This document shows positions 28,530 through 37,310 of a stretch of DNA of 64,000 nt, one piece after another (the first letter of the stretch is position 1; every line of letters starts with the position of its first letter). Made by a program: the position numbers and the translations under genes. The notes beneath the pieces are model-generated. The model had not been told where the DNA came from. It did not search any database and was given only the letters and a program-made list of their open reading frames with translations. Source of the stretch: a filamentous cyanobacterium ESFC-1 (GTDB lineage: Bacteria > Cyanobacteriota > Cyanobacteriia > Cyanobacteriales > Spirulinaceae); contig KB904821.1 in assembly GCA_000380225.1 (NCBI GenBank), forward strand, positions 3,732,413 through 3,796,412, written 5' to 3'.

Positions 28530-28991
28530 ATGAACGCCCAAAACTCAAGTCATCTTCTCCTGATCGAAGATGACGAAAATGATATTTTGTTGATGCAACG
28601 GGCTTTTCGCAAAGCCAAACTGAACATAAATGTAGACATCACCCGAGATGGGGATGCTGCCGTTGAATATCTCGAGCGCCGTCTCTCCCAAAACTCCCCT
28701 TCTGCTACGGCTTTTGAGAGTCTACCTTGGCTGATCTTATTAGACTTAAAATTACCCCGTCGTTCTGGACTAGAAGTTTTAGCCTGGATTCGCCAAAATC
28801 CTCAACTCAAAGTTATTCCTATTGTAGTGTTAACCGCTTCGAGTGATAATACAGATATCATCAGAGCCTATGAGCTTCATGCTAATTCTTATGTGATTAA
28901 GCCGATTAATTTCGGAGATTTAGTGCAGATGGTAGACTTGATTAGAAGCTATTGGCTCGAAGTTAATACTCCCCCGATTTTACAGTTTTAA
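28530..28991 (+). CDS. Rcp1-like single-domain response regulator
   Basis: 153 residues, one receiver domain. LLIEDDENDILLMQRAF carries the acidic pair, LLDLKLPRRSG has the phospho-accepting Asp72, VVLTAS is the switch Thr, and YVIKPIN has the Lys. The long insertion after AVEYLERRL and the C-terminal helix are typical of Rcp1, the partner of cyanobacterial phytochrome kinases. There is no output domain. It lies directly after the multi-sensor kinase, almost certainly its partner. Confidence 0.95.
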   Translation: MNAQNSSHLLLIEDDENDILLMQRAFRKAKLNINVDITRDGDAAVEYLERRLSQNSPSATAFESLPWLILLDLKLPRRSGLEVLAWIRQNPQLKVIPIVVLTASSDNTDIIRAYELHANSYVIKPINFGDLVQMVDLIRSYWLEVNTPPILQF

Positions 28992-28995
28992 ACGG

Positions 28996-30075
28996 CTACC
29001 GCGACTCGCGATAACTCTGAGTAAATAACAATGCACAAACCGAAGTTTGTAAGGGATGAGACCCCGTGGCAATGCCGATTTTTTGCCATTGAGGATTGAG
29101 TAAATAATTGCGATCGCGCCGTTCTAATTTGCCATCACTAATCAATAAATCGCAAATCACCCCTTGGGCATTCGGTTGACCGTAACACAGACTTTCTGCC
29201 CAACGGCCTTGCCAGATTCCGTATTGTTCTAAACGGTCTTGAGGACTGGTGCGATCGCGTCCGATTGCCCCTCTATTCCCCGTTTCTCCTTGATACCGTA
29301 CCAAATCTCGGGCTGCTTGAGTCATCCCCCAAGACAACTCCAACGCCGTCAGGGGTGGAGTATTTTCTAGAACTTGCATTGCTTCAGTCACCGCATCGAT
29401 CCCTTCTTGGGTACAGTAAATATTGCCGTCGGGCTGCTGGATTTGTACCGTATCGAGAAAGCGATCGCGCCATTCTTGTAAAATCGGCAGATAAGATGGC
29501 GGATTTTGACGCAGTTGATTCAATGCCTTAAACACCGCTCGATCTGACGCTGCGGCTTGCTCATTTTCTAACACCGAAAAATCGGCATAATCTTCGGCAA
29601 AAATAACTCGATATTGCCCATCAGTTCCCCCATAAACGCCCCCATATCCCCAAGTCGCCGTGAGTAGATTTTGGCGGGATTGACGGCGGGGATCTCCGGC
29701 ATTAATCAACCATTGGGCGATCGCCTCTTGAGGATTTGCCGCCTCGCTGCTGCTATTTTCCCCCACACGACCCGATAATTTGCCGTAAGGCTGGAGTTGA
29801 CGGCTGAGGGGAACTGCTGCCTCTAACCCGCTTTGAGCGCGTTTGTGAGCCACAATCGTCAAGCCAGGGGCAATTTGTAAAGGCGGTACCGGACGCGCCG
29901 AGCGCAGATACCACAAGATTTCCTGAGTTGCGGCAGTATTGATATCGGGCGATCGCGCCGCCCAAGCTGCTACCATCGAGCTATAAGCAACCGGATCGCC
30001 TCGCAACTGATTGATTTCGGCAATCAACACCGCTTCTTGTTGAGAATCCCGGTAAATCGGACTCGCTGTTACCAT
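28996..30075 (-). CDS. Protein with two CAP (SCP/PR1-like) repeats
   Basis: 359 residues made of two related halves. The first starts LIAEINQLRGDPVAYSSM and ends GENSSSEAANPQEAIAQWL...YRVIFAEDY (about 15-170). The second starts VFKALNQLRQNPPSYLPIL and ends AESLCYG...DLLISDG...NPQWQKIGIATG (about 180-355). Both match the CAP fold (helix with N-x-x-R, internal G-E-N/A-E-S, W/IGIA). The usual metal-site His is kept in the first copy (IVAHKRAQS) but not obvious in the second. I see no signal peptide, which is unusual since most CAP proteins are exported. It is convergent with the response regulator, 4 bases apart. Confidence 0.78.
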   Translation of the reverse strand: MVTASPIYRDSQQEAVLIAEINQLRGDPVAYSSMVAAWAARSPDINTAATQEILWYLRSARPVPPLQIAPGLTIVAHKRAQSGLEAAVPLSRQLQPYGKLSGRVGENSSSEAANPQEAIAQWLINAGDPRRQSRQNLLTATWGYGGVYGGTDGQYRVIFAEDYADFSVLENEQAAASDRAVFKALNQLRQNPPSYLPILQEWRDRFLDTVQIQQPDGNIYCTQEGIDAVTEAMQVLENTPPLTALELSWGMTQAARDLVRYQGETGNRGAIGRDRTSPQDRLEQYGIWQGRWAESLCYGQPNAQGVICDLLISDGKLERRDRNYLLNPQWQKIGIATGSHPLQTSVCALLFTQSYRESR

Positions 30076-30401
30076 TAGTTCCCCTTTTTGTTGATCTTAA
30101 CGTCAATTCGGGACAAGCTGAAGCTGAAAGTCTGATGTAGTAGCCAAATTGAACACCAAACAACGATCGGTTGTCCTCCGAACTTGCCCTAACCTGACAG
30201 TTTAATAACTTACCCCCAGCCCCTTTACGCGAGGGGTCTGTGAATTGGCGTAACGCCACCAGTGGGGGGGTTTGGGGGGGCTAGTCTCCCCAATAAGCCT
30301 ACAATACAGACAAGCTAATTTCAAACCACAAACCCCCATTTCTTCACCCGAACTCATGTGATTTTAACCCAATTAGCTTGACAAACCCCCTGGCTTGAGA
30401 T
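30076..30401. repeat. Family E fold-back repeat, copy 1
   Basis: The segment about 30098-30366 begins TTAACGTCAATTCGGG and ends near CACCCGAACTCATGTG, a weak inverted pair. Its core, GCCCCTTTACGCGAGGGG (30219-30236), GGCGTAACGCCAC and GCTAGTCTCCCC, then AGACAAGCTAATTTCAAA, is repeated at 51787-51927. No reading frame was found. Confidence 0.65.
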
Positions 30402-30902
30402 TTATTGAGCTTGCAACGCTGCTAAATCTGCTTGTGCGGTTTGTAATGCTTGGCGGGTTTGCGCCAATACTTCCCGACAAGTAGAAAGCTGGTGTTGCAA
30501 CTGTTGAATCATTAATTGCGATCGCACCCGTACCAACACTTCTTCAAGTTGAAAAGGTTTCGTAATATAGTCAGCCCCACCCACTTGCAACGCCTTGATT
30601 TTATCTTCCTCTGCATCGGCCGCACTCAAAAAAATAATCGGAATTGCCTGGGTTGTCGGATTCGCTTTCAACTGCTGACACACTTCATAACCATTCAAAC
30701 CCGGCATATTAATATCCAACAAAATCAAATCCGGTGGAAAGGCCTGAATCGCCATCAATGCCGTTTTACCATTGATAGCCTTACGAACTTGGTAATTTTG
30801 CTCGGTCAAAAAGTCCGACAAAAAGCGGATATTTTCTACTAAGTCGTCCACAATCAGAATATCGCAACCCGGTTGTTTTGCCGCGTCGAAGTCTGTCATC
30901 AA
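30402..30902 (-). CDS. Response regulator with coiled-coil tail
   Basis: 166 residues. The receiver domain runs about 12-130: ILIVDDLVENIRFL (acidic pair), LILLDINMPGLNGYEV (phospho-Asp), IIFLSAADAEEDK (switch) and YITKPF (Lys). A short coiled coil, IQQLQHQLSTCREVLAQTRQ, follows with no DNA-binding output. It starts four bases after the stop of the ethylene-receptor-like kinase, so it is translationally linked to it and probably its second acceptor. Confidence 0.93.
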   Translation of the reverse strand: MMTDFDAAKQPGCDILIVDDLVENIRFLSDFLTEQNYQVRKAINGKTALMAIQAFPPDLILLDINMPGLNGYEVCQQLKANPTTQAIPIIFLSAADAEEDKIKALQVGGADYITKPFQLEEVLVRVRSQLMIQQLQHQLSTCREVLAQTRQALQTAQADLAALQAQ

Positions 30903-30906
30903 CTCA

Positions 30907-33471
30907 TCACTCCTGAAGATCGGCTAACTCAATAATTCGATCAAATTCATACCCATTTAACCATTGTTTCAGAGTATCGATCAGCTTTTTATGCTCACTC
31001 GGAATTTCTTGAATTAGATTTAAACACAGGCGATCGTTACACTGTAAAGCGGCAAAGTACAACTTTTGCACCCAATCGTCATTCATCACTTGCAAATCAC
31101 TGGTCTGTAATTGCTGTTGCTGGACTGAATCTTGAGCAGAGCCATTCCCCTGAGTTTCTGGGGTAGCAGAATCAAACTCAACTCCTAAATGTTGGTTCAG
31201 CTTTTCTAAAATTTCGCTACGACGAAAAGGTTTACTGATAAAATCATCGCATCCGGCATCTAAAGATCGTTGTTTTTGTTCGATAAAGGCATTGGCCGTA
31301 ATGGCAACAACAATAGGAACTTCATTTTGCGGAAAATCTTTTGCTTCTGCTTTAATGGATTGAGTGGCTTTATAGCCATCAACTTCTGGCATATACATAT
31401 CCATAAAAATAATGTCCGGTTGCCACTCTCGCCAGATTTGTATGGCTTCGCGACCATTTTCGACTTCTTTAATCGTAAAGTTTAATTCTTCTAAAACTGT
31501 GACCAGTAATAAACGATTCACCGGATGATCTTCAGCAATTAAAACTTTATATTGCTTTTGTCCGGGGGCTAACTGGGTGACGCGCTCGAAATCAGATTCT
31601 AAAGAAGGGGGTGCTGATTCTACGACTTTCGCTTCAATAAAAAACTTAAAACAACTACCGACATTGAGTTGAGATTCTACGGTAATTTCTCCCCCCATTA
31701 ACCGTAAAAACTGTTGAGAAATCAATAAACCTAAACCCGTTCCTTCCTGGGCTTTTTGACCCGTTTTGGTTTGACTAAAAGCTTTGAACAACATATTTAA
31801 TTCGGATTCTGCAATACCGGGCCCTGTGTCCTCGACAGCAAAATGTAAGTTCACCCACTGCGGCTCAAAATCGCCAATATAATTCACCTCAACTCGTAAG
31901 TTGACGTAACCTACCTCCGTAAATTTTAAGGCATTTCCTAATAAATTGAGTAGGACTTGCCGTAGTTTTTTGGCATCTACTTCAATCGAAGTCGGGACAT
32001 TTTCAGCAATTAAGAAGTTGAGGCTCAAGTTTTTAGATTGAGCTTTCAAATTGAGCAAAGATTCTAAACTAAATAACAAATCCCGCAGATTAACGCTCGT
32101 TGGATTGAGAACCACTTGACCTGCTTCAATCTTAGAAACTTCAAGAATATCATTAATTAAGTTGAGTAAATGTTCGCCACTCCGATTAATAATTTCGGTA
32201 TATTGTTGATGTTGCGGGTTGAGAATGGGGTCTCGTTGCATGAGTTGGGCAAAGCCTAGAATTGCATTCAAAGGTGTTCGCAATTCGTGACTCATACTGG
32301 CCAAAAACGTGCTTTTAGCTTGATTGGCTTTTTCGGCAGCATCTTTAGCAATTTTTAATTCTGCGGCTTGATTTTGAGTTTTGGCAAATAATTCTGCTTG
32401 TTGTACCGCAACTCCCAACTGTTTGCTAATTTGAGTAATAATATCAATTTCTGCGGCTTGCCAAGACCGGGGTTGACTATTTTGATAAACGGCTAATAAT
32501 CCCCAGAGGCGATCGCGACAAAAAATCGGCGCGATCGCATAAGCTTTCGCTTGTAGTTTTTGTAAGAAGTTGCGATAACATTCGTCATAATTCATCGCGT
32601 CAATATCATCTACTTGGCAGTAATAATTTTTATCTTGATATCTACCGCCCGTTTTATCTTTTAAATAGCTATCTTCAATCGCTAATTCAGAGGCTTGTAA
32701 TTGTGAAACCGTACAATTCGACTCTCCTGCCACCCCCTGAGATAAATCACTCTGTAGCGCCGGATTTTCATTAATGGTAATCCAACCTTCTGCCACAGAT
32801 TCACAAACGACAACACCACTCCAATCTTGATTGAAACGGTAAATCAATACGCGATCGCATTCTAAAGCTTGGCGTAGTTCTTGAGTTGTGGCGGTAAAAA
32901 TAGAATCTACGTCCAAACTTTGGCGCATTCGTAAAATAATATAATTAATGGCTTTTTCCCGTTCTGCCATTAAACGCATTGCTGCTTCTGTAACGACTCT
33001 TTCTTGAACTTCTATGGCTAAAATTTTATTGCTTTTTTGTAATTGATTGGTTCTTTCTTCGACTCGTTCCTCTAATTCCTGATTAATTTTTTCGAGTTCT
33101 TCTGGACTGCGTAAGGTTAAAAATTGAGGTAACAATTGACTGAGTTTTAAGGCTGTATAACAAGACACTAAAGCCGTAATTGCTTGCTCAATTCCCGACA
33201 GCCAATAGTTAGGATACCATAACGTCCAAATTTCGAGTAAATGGCCAACTCCGCAACAAATAATAAAAGCACTGAATAGCACAAAGACCTTAGAAAACGG
33301 CGTATCTTTGCGCTTTTTGACAAAGTACAGTAACATCGCCGGAATCGAAAAATACGCGATCGCAATCAAAGCATCGCTAACCAAGTGTAGACTCACAAGG
33401 GGGGTTTGCCATAAGTAACAATGGCCGTGGGGAATATAAAGATAAAAATAAGGAAAACTCAAAATCGTCAT
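30907..33471 (-). CDS. Ethylene-receptor-like (ETR1-type) hybrid histidine kinase
   Basis: 854 residues. The N-terminus has three membrane helices matching the ethylene-binding domain of ETR1: SDALIAIAYFSIP and FIICCGVGHL. Asp33, Tyr40, Pro44, Cys73 and His77 keep exactly the spacing of ETR1 Asp25, Tyr32, Pro36, Cys65 and His69, the Cu(I)/ethylene site. A coiled coil (about 120-165), GAF domain (about 175-370), HisKA with FLASMSHELRTPLNAILGF, HATPase (DTGPGIAES, GTGLGLLIS) and a receiver domain (KVLIAEDHPVN, FMDMYMPEVDG, ISKPF; about 650-775) follow, then a 70-residue tail. Synechocystis Etr1 (Slr1212) is the known cyanobacterial relative. The response regulator downstream is its likely partner. 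Confidence 0.93.
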   Translation of the reverse strand: MTILSFPYFYLYIPHGHCYLWQTPLVSLHLVSDALIAIAYFSIPAMLLYFVKKRKDTPFSKVFVLFSAFIICCGVGHLLEIWTLWYPNYWLSGIEQAITALVSCYTALKLSQLLPQFLTLRSPEELEKINQELEERVEERTNQLQKSNKILAIEVQERVVTEAAMRLMAEREKAINYIILRMRQSLDVDSIFTATTQELRQALECDRVLIYRFNQDWSGVVVCESVAEGWITINENPALQSDLSQGVAGESNCTVSQLQASELAIEDSYLKDKTGGRYQDKNYYCQVDDIDAMNYDECYRNFLQKLQAKAYAIAPIFCRDRLWGLLAVYQNSQPRSWQAAEIDIITQISKQLGVAVQQAELFAKTQNQAAELKIAKDAAEKANQAKSTFLASMSHELRTPLNAILGFAQLMQRDPILNPQHQQYTEIINRSGEHLLNLINDILEVSKIEAGQVVLNPTSVNLRDLLFSLESLLNLKAQSKNLSLNFLIAENVPTSIEVDAKKLRQVLLNLLGNALKFTEVGYVNLRVEVNYIGDFEPQWVNLHFAVEDTGPGIAESELNMLFKAFSQTKTGQKAQEGTGLGLLISQQFLRLMGGEITVESQLNVGSCFKFFIEAKVVESAPPSLESDFERVTQLAPGQKQYKVLIAEDHPVNRLLLVTVLEELNFTIKEVENGREAIQIWREWQPDIIFMDMYMPEVDGYKATQSIKAEAKDFPQNEVPIVVAITANAFIEQKQRSLDAGCDDFISKPFRRSEILEKLNQHLGVEFDSATPETQGNGSAQDSVQQQQLQTSDLQVMNDDWVQKLYFAALQCNDRLCLNLIQEIPSEHKKLIDTLKQWLNGYEFDRIIELADLQE

Positions 33472-34259
33472 TAGTGGAAATACTTAAAGAACTGAAAGTT
33501 AAGGCAGTGTATAAATGATCCTCCCGGCTAATCTAGCCATATCTTTTAGGGTGACATAAGACATCAGTCTTTGGCCACCCACCAGAGAAAATTAAAGCCG
33601 TGATTTAAGTAGAGATGGCTACAATTTACGACGCAACATGATATAAATTAGTAAAATAAGCCACAGACCACCCTTTACTATGATTAAGTTTCTTGTCTTT
33701 GGCTCAGAAACGTAAAAGAGCAGTTATTTTCAGTTTTCAAGGTGGGCAAAGTTGACAAGGGGCGATTGTGCGGGCAATGCTTAGATTCTAGAACCCCTGC
33801 GCGATCGCACCCCACTTCAATCTCTCAAGTTGGTCACCCCTCAAAATCTCGTAAACTGACCGAGCTTCGACTTTTCCTGTCATTGATACCATCCTCCTGT
33901 CGAGTAACGGCTAATTCACGAAATTTAGCAACCAAGAGCGCTTTGCCTTCCCCGTCAGTTGAGAAAGATATCCTGAGATTGGATGGGGTTTAGAGCCAGG
34001 CGAAAATTAGTTGATGATTCGCTAGTAGTCCCACTATTATCTATTTTAGATCGTTTTCGGTGACAGTTGTCTGCCATGGTTGCAAAACAGCTAGAAAGGC
34101 TTAATTCTATCGAAAAACTGTAATCGCCTTTGATTGAAATTACGACAGTCTGTCAACGACGAGCATCAAAATTTGTCGTTAACAAAACTGTAACGAACGC
34201 CCCATTTCCCCTTACCAGCGGCCATAATAGAGCGACTTGTTCATTGTCATACGCGAATT
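33472..34259. other. 788-bp intergenic region between divergent genes, nothing assigned
   Basis: This is the longest non-coding stretch outside repeats. It should hold the divergent promoters of the kinase and the RnfD-like gene. A plus frame of 83 codons at 33742-33993 has no start signal, no recognisable domain and Ser/Arg/Pro-rich noise-like composition, so I do not call it. GGGTGACATAAGACATC...GGCCACCC (about 33549-33582) could form a weak hairpin. An unannotated RNA is possible but unsupported. Confidence 0.5.
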
Positions 34260-35117
34260 ATGTTTCAAGATGCTCGCGACTATCAAATTCTTTTCCTTTC
34301 TAGCTTTTTAATCCTGGGAATCAGTACCCGCGATTGGACAATTCACCCCGAATTTTTACTGGTGACTGTTCTAACTTGCTCGATCGCCCAATGGTTTTTT
34401 ACCTCTTTCCTCGCTTTTTGGCCAGTGTGGTGGCGCAGGGAATATCCGGTTAACTTCGCCTTATCTCGCTTTAATTTCTCTTTTTCTAGCTTACGCAGCG
34501 CCTTGATTACCAGTTTGGGGTTATGCTTGCTTTTACGGGCAAATGAAGCCAGCACAATGGCGATCGCGGCCTTCCTTGCCATTGCCAGTAAATTCCTCTT
34601 TCGCTGGAGTCACAAACACTTCTTTAACCCTGCGAACTTCGGCATTATCGCTGCCCTCCTCCTCACTCAAGACGCTTGGGTTTCCCCCGGACAATGGGGA
34701 ACCGATGGGTGGTATCTGCTGCTGTTTCTAGGGGCAGGAGGGATGGTACTCAACAAAGTCGGACGTTGGGACACCTCCGCCGCCTTTCTGGGGGCTTACG
34801 GGGGCTTAGAAGCCTTACGAAATCTCTGGTTAGGGCAGGCTTGGGATGTTTATTGGCATCACCTCACCAGTGGCAGTTTACTGTTATTCGCCCTATTCAT
34901 GCTCACCGACCCGCGCTCCATTCCCAATGCTACCCTCAGTCGCCTGTTATGGGCGCTTGCGATCGCCTCAGTCGCATTTTTCCTCGAACACGCCCTTTAC
35001 CTCAACAACGCCATTTTCTGGGCATTATTCGCCCTCTCTCCCGTTACGATTCTACTCGATCGCGTTTGGTCTGCTTCTCGGTTTGATTGGGCAGGTTTTT
35101 CAGTTAACAGCCTCTAA
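34260..35117 (+). CDS. RnfD/NqrB-like membrane protein
   Basis: 285 residues with about eight or nine hydrophobic segments. NPANFGIIAALLLT (about 120) and MLTDPRSIPNA (about 218) recall RnfD/NqrB subunits (NPA and MITDP motifs), which carry covalently bound FMN in Na+ or H+-pumping electron transfer complexes. The SGAT-type flavin-attachment Thr is not obvious, and no other rnf gene lies nearby, so it is a stand-alone homologue. A DUF2330 gene follows on the same strand, and I infer that the pair acts together. Confidence 0.8.
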   Translation: MFQDARDYQILFLSSFLILGISTRDWTIHPEFLLVTVLTCSIAQWFFTSFLAFWPVWWRREYPVNFALSRFNFSFSSLRSALITSLGLCLLLRANEASTMAIAAFLAIASKFLFRWSHKHFFNPANFGIIAALLLTQDAWVSPGQWGTDGWYLLLFLGAGGMVLNKVGRWDTSAAFLGAYGGLEALRNLWLGQAWDVYWHHLTSGSLLLFALFMLTDPRSIPNATLSRLLWALAIASVAFFLEHALYLNNAIFWALFALSPVTILLDRVWSASRFDWAGFSVNSL

Positions 35118-35174
35118 GGGGCAGTAGGCAGTGGGCAGCTTTGCTGTAGGGGGGAGTGGGAGGAGGGGGAAGAA

Positions 35175-35305
35175 ATTACCAATTACCAACAACCAACAAC
35201 CAACAACCAATAACCAATAACCAACAACCAACAACCAACAACCAACAACCAACGACCAACAACCAACAACAAACAACCAACAACCAACAACCAATAACCA
35301 ACAAC
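35175..35305 (+). repeat. Heptad tandem repeat (ACCAACA / ACCAATA)
   Basis: About eighteen successive 7-base units, mostly ACCAACA with some ACCAATA, run up to within five bases of the ATG at 35310. The repeat therefore occupies the whole 5' leader of the DUF2330 gene, and no Shine-Dalgarno sequence exists there. Confidence 0.92.
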
Positions 35306-35309
35306 AAAA

Positions 35310-36626
35310 ATGAAACGAATATTAATTGTAATTGCGACAATTTGCGCTCTGATTGGCTTTGCGCGTCCGGCTTTGGCGTTTTGCGGGTTTTATGTCGCCA
35401 AAGCGGACTCTAGCTTGTATAATCAAGCCTCTCAGGTCATTATCGCCCGCGATCGCGATCGCACCGTTTTGACCATGGCGAACGATTACCAAGGAGAAGT
35501 GAAAGACTTTGCCCTGGTTGTCCCGGTTCCGGTACTCTTAAGCGAAGACCAAGTTAATGTCGGGGAACCAAAAATCATCGAACGCATTGATGCTTTTAGT
35601 GCGCCCCGCTTGGTGGAATATTTCGATAGTAATCCTTGTGCCATCCCGTCTCCAGTCCCCATGTTAGAATCTCGCGTGGGGGCTTTAGAAGACGGCGCTA
35701 TTATGACCGGACGGGCAGGCAATGCTGCCGATCTCGGTGTCACCATCGAAGACCAGTTTACCGTAGGCGAGTACGACATTCTGCTCCTTTCGGCTGAAGA
35801 ATCTGATGGCTTAGAAACTTGGCTGCGACAAAACGAGTATCAAATCCCCGAAGGGGCAAGTGCGTTATTGCAACCATACATCCGCCAAAACATGAAATTT
35901 TTTGTCGCGAGGGTGAATTTAGAGGAATTTGAAGAAAGCGGTTATCAAAAATTGCGCCCGTTGATGATGGCGTTTGAATCGCCCAAATTCAGGCTGCCGA
36001 TTCGATTAGGGACGATGAACGCCCAAAGCGAACAGGATTTAATTGTTTACCTCCTGTCTCCTGGCGGTCAGGTGGAATTAACCAATTACCGTACTGTGAA
36101 AGTCCCCTCGAATCTGGAGTTACCGGGATTTGTGGAGGAGGAGTTTACTGACTTCTACAAATCTATGTTTGCAACCAGCCACGCCAAAGAACAAAAGAAA
36201 GTCGCGTTTCTTGAATATGCTTGGGATATGGGCTGGTGCGATCCTTGCGTGGCGGATGCTTTGTCGCCAGAGGAGTTGCGACAAGCGGGAGTTTTCTGGG
36301 ATACTACGAGTCGAGGGGGCGGTTCTAATGTGTTTATTACTCGTCTTCATGTACGCTATACACGCGATCGCTTCCCGGAAGATTTACGTTTTCAAAGTAC
36401 CTCAAACCGCGAAAACTTCCAAGGGCGTTATATTATCCGCCATCCCTATAAAGGTGAAATGGACTGTCCCGCAGGCATTGAATACCAACGCAACCTTCAG
36501 CAACGCTTAGAACGAGAAGCCCAAACCCTTGCCCGTCTCACCGATTGGGACATCCAAGAGATTCGCAGTAAAATCGACCTTCCCGACATCGAACCTCGTC
36601 CCTGGTGGCGCAGATTGTGGGATTAA
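35310..36626 (+). CDS. DUF2330 exported protein
   Basis: 438 residues with a signal peptide (about 1-23, ending ALA). The mature protein begins with FCGFYVAKADSSLYNQASQV and NDYQGEVKDFALVVPVPV, the DUF2330 hallmark. Conserved Cys pairs lie later (WCDPCVADALS). The family is extracytoplasmic and of unknown function. Its place after an RnfD-like membrane protein suggests a shared redox or maturation role. The leader is made of heptad repeats, so either translation starts without a Shine-Dalgarno sequence or the transcript is leaderless or coupled. Confidence 0.88.
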   Translation: MKRILIVIATICALIGFARPALAFCGFYVAKADSSLYNQASQVIIARDRDRTVLTMANDYQGEVKDFALVVPVPVLLSEDQVNVGEPKIIERIDAFSAPRLVEYFDSNPCAIPSPVPMLESRVGALEDGAIMTGRAGNAADLGVTIEDQFTVGEYDILLLSAEESDGLETWLRQNEYQIPEGASALLQPYIRQNMKFFVARVNLEEFEESGYQKLRPLMMAFESPKFRLPIRLGTMNAQSEQDLIVYLLSPGGQVELTNYRTVKVPSNLELPGFVEEEFTDFYKSMFATSHAKEQKKVAFLEYAWDMGWCDPCVADALSPEELRQAGVFWDTTSRGGGSNVFITRLHVRYTRDRFPEDLRFQSTSNRENFQGRYIIRHPYKGEMDCPAGIEYQRNLQQRLEREAQTLARLTDWDIQEIRSKIDLPDIEPRPWWRRLWD

Positions 36627-36646
36627 TTGATTCAGCCAATCCATTC

Positions 36647-36711
36647 AGAACCCCGGTTTCTGAAGCCCCAACCTTAATTTATTGGGTAAGCTCATAAGAA
36701 ATTGGGGTTCT
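36647..36711. repeat. Inverted pair of family B repeat
   Basis: AGAACCCCGGTTTCT at 36647-36661 faces AGAAATTGGGGTTCT at 36697-36711, 20 bases after the DUF2330 stop. It may serve as its transcription end. Confidence 0.7.
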
Positions 36712-36750
36712 TGCGAAGCGTGGTTGTTTTTTCGGATTTGATATATTTGA

Positions 36751-36842
36751 GGTTTGCCCTCACCCCAACCCCTCTCCCACGGGAGAGGGACTTACTTTTT
36801 AAGGATGAATATGTTGTCCTGACCAATGTGGCGGTTGCTATA
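36751..36842 (-). mobile_element. MITE-like element, family A2 (partial)
   Basis: It carries the inverse core GCCCTCACCCCAACCCCTCTCCCACGGGAGAGG and the right end GTGGCGGTTGCTATA. This matches the complete elements at 46011-46134 and 62827-62948 over most of its length. The left end is missing or degenerate. Confidence 0.65.
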
Positions 36843-36879
36843 ACTATAAATTGCGTAAACCAATCAGAAACGGGGGTTT

Positions 36880-37224
36880 TTATCTCTCAGTTTGTCCCCT
36901 AAAACGAGCGATTAATTCCTCGCGAGATAGTTGTAGCAACAGTGGTGTAAATTCTTCAGTCGGAAGTTGGGTAACAATCGGCGCAATCGCTTCTAACTCC
37001 GAGTCTATTGTACCGAATCGCATCCTGAGTAAACCGATCGCTACCTCTTGTCGTCCTTGTTCAATTCCTTGTTCAATTCCTTCTTGTAAAGCTTCTTGAT
37101 ACACGCGAGTTTGACGCAAATCACTCATACTAAACATACGTTCTATCTCCTGCCGACTCATCTGCGGTAACTTGTAAACTAAAATGCTTTCAATTAATTC
37201 TAAGAGTTCTGGTTGTTGAGAAGT
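36880..37224 (-). CDS. DUF2887 (Rpn-like) protein, exon 2 after the group II intron
   Basis: The C-terminal 114 residues: TSQQPELLELIESILVYKLP, SRQEIERMFSMSDLRQTRVY and EALQEGIEQGIEQGRQE, the tail of DUF2887 / Rpn-family nuclease-like proteins. There is no real start codon of its own: the open frame to 37278 runs through intron domain V. Joined to exon 1 (39706-40209) after splicing it reads ...VEVE-TSQQPEL... without a frame change, giving 282 residues, a normal family length. Confidence 0.85.
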   Translation of the reverse strand, partial: TSQQPELLELIESILVYKLPQMSRQEIERMFSMSDLRQTRVYQEALQEGIEQGIEQGRQEVAIGLLRMRFGTIDSELEAIAPIVTQLPTEEFTPLLLQLSREELIARFRGQTER

Positions 37225-37267
37225 ATTAGGGGTCGAGAGAGAGGTCACCCTCTCCCCCTCCCATTCA

Positions 37268-37301
37268 GAACCGTACATGATAGTTTCCCATCATACGGCT
37301 C
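37268..37301 (-). ncRNA. Group II intron domain V catalytic hairpin
   Basis: It begins GAGCCGTATGATGGGAAACT and ends ATGTACGGTTC: 34 nt with the AGC-type catalytic triad base (AGCC), GAAA tetraloop and bulge of active introns. It is followed by the domain VI stem (GGGAGGGGGAGAGG paired with CCTCTCTCTCGACCCC). Confidence 0.92.
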
Positions 37302-37310
37302 CTAGTCAAA

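Noticed and set aside
33742-33993. 83-codon plus-strand open frame in the long gap before the RnfD-like gene
   Set aside because: No ribosome binding site, noise-like Ser/Arg/Pro composition, no recognisable domain or membrane segment.
36880-37278. Independent 132-residue gene starting at 37278
   Set aside because: The first 18 codons read through intron domains V and VI; the real protein is made by joining to exon 1.
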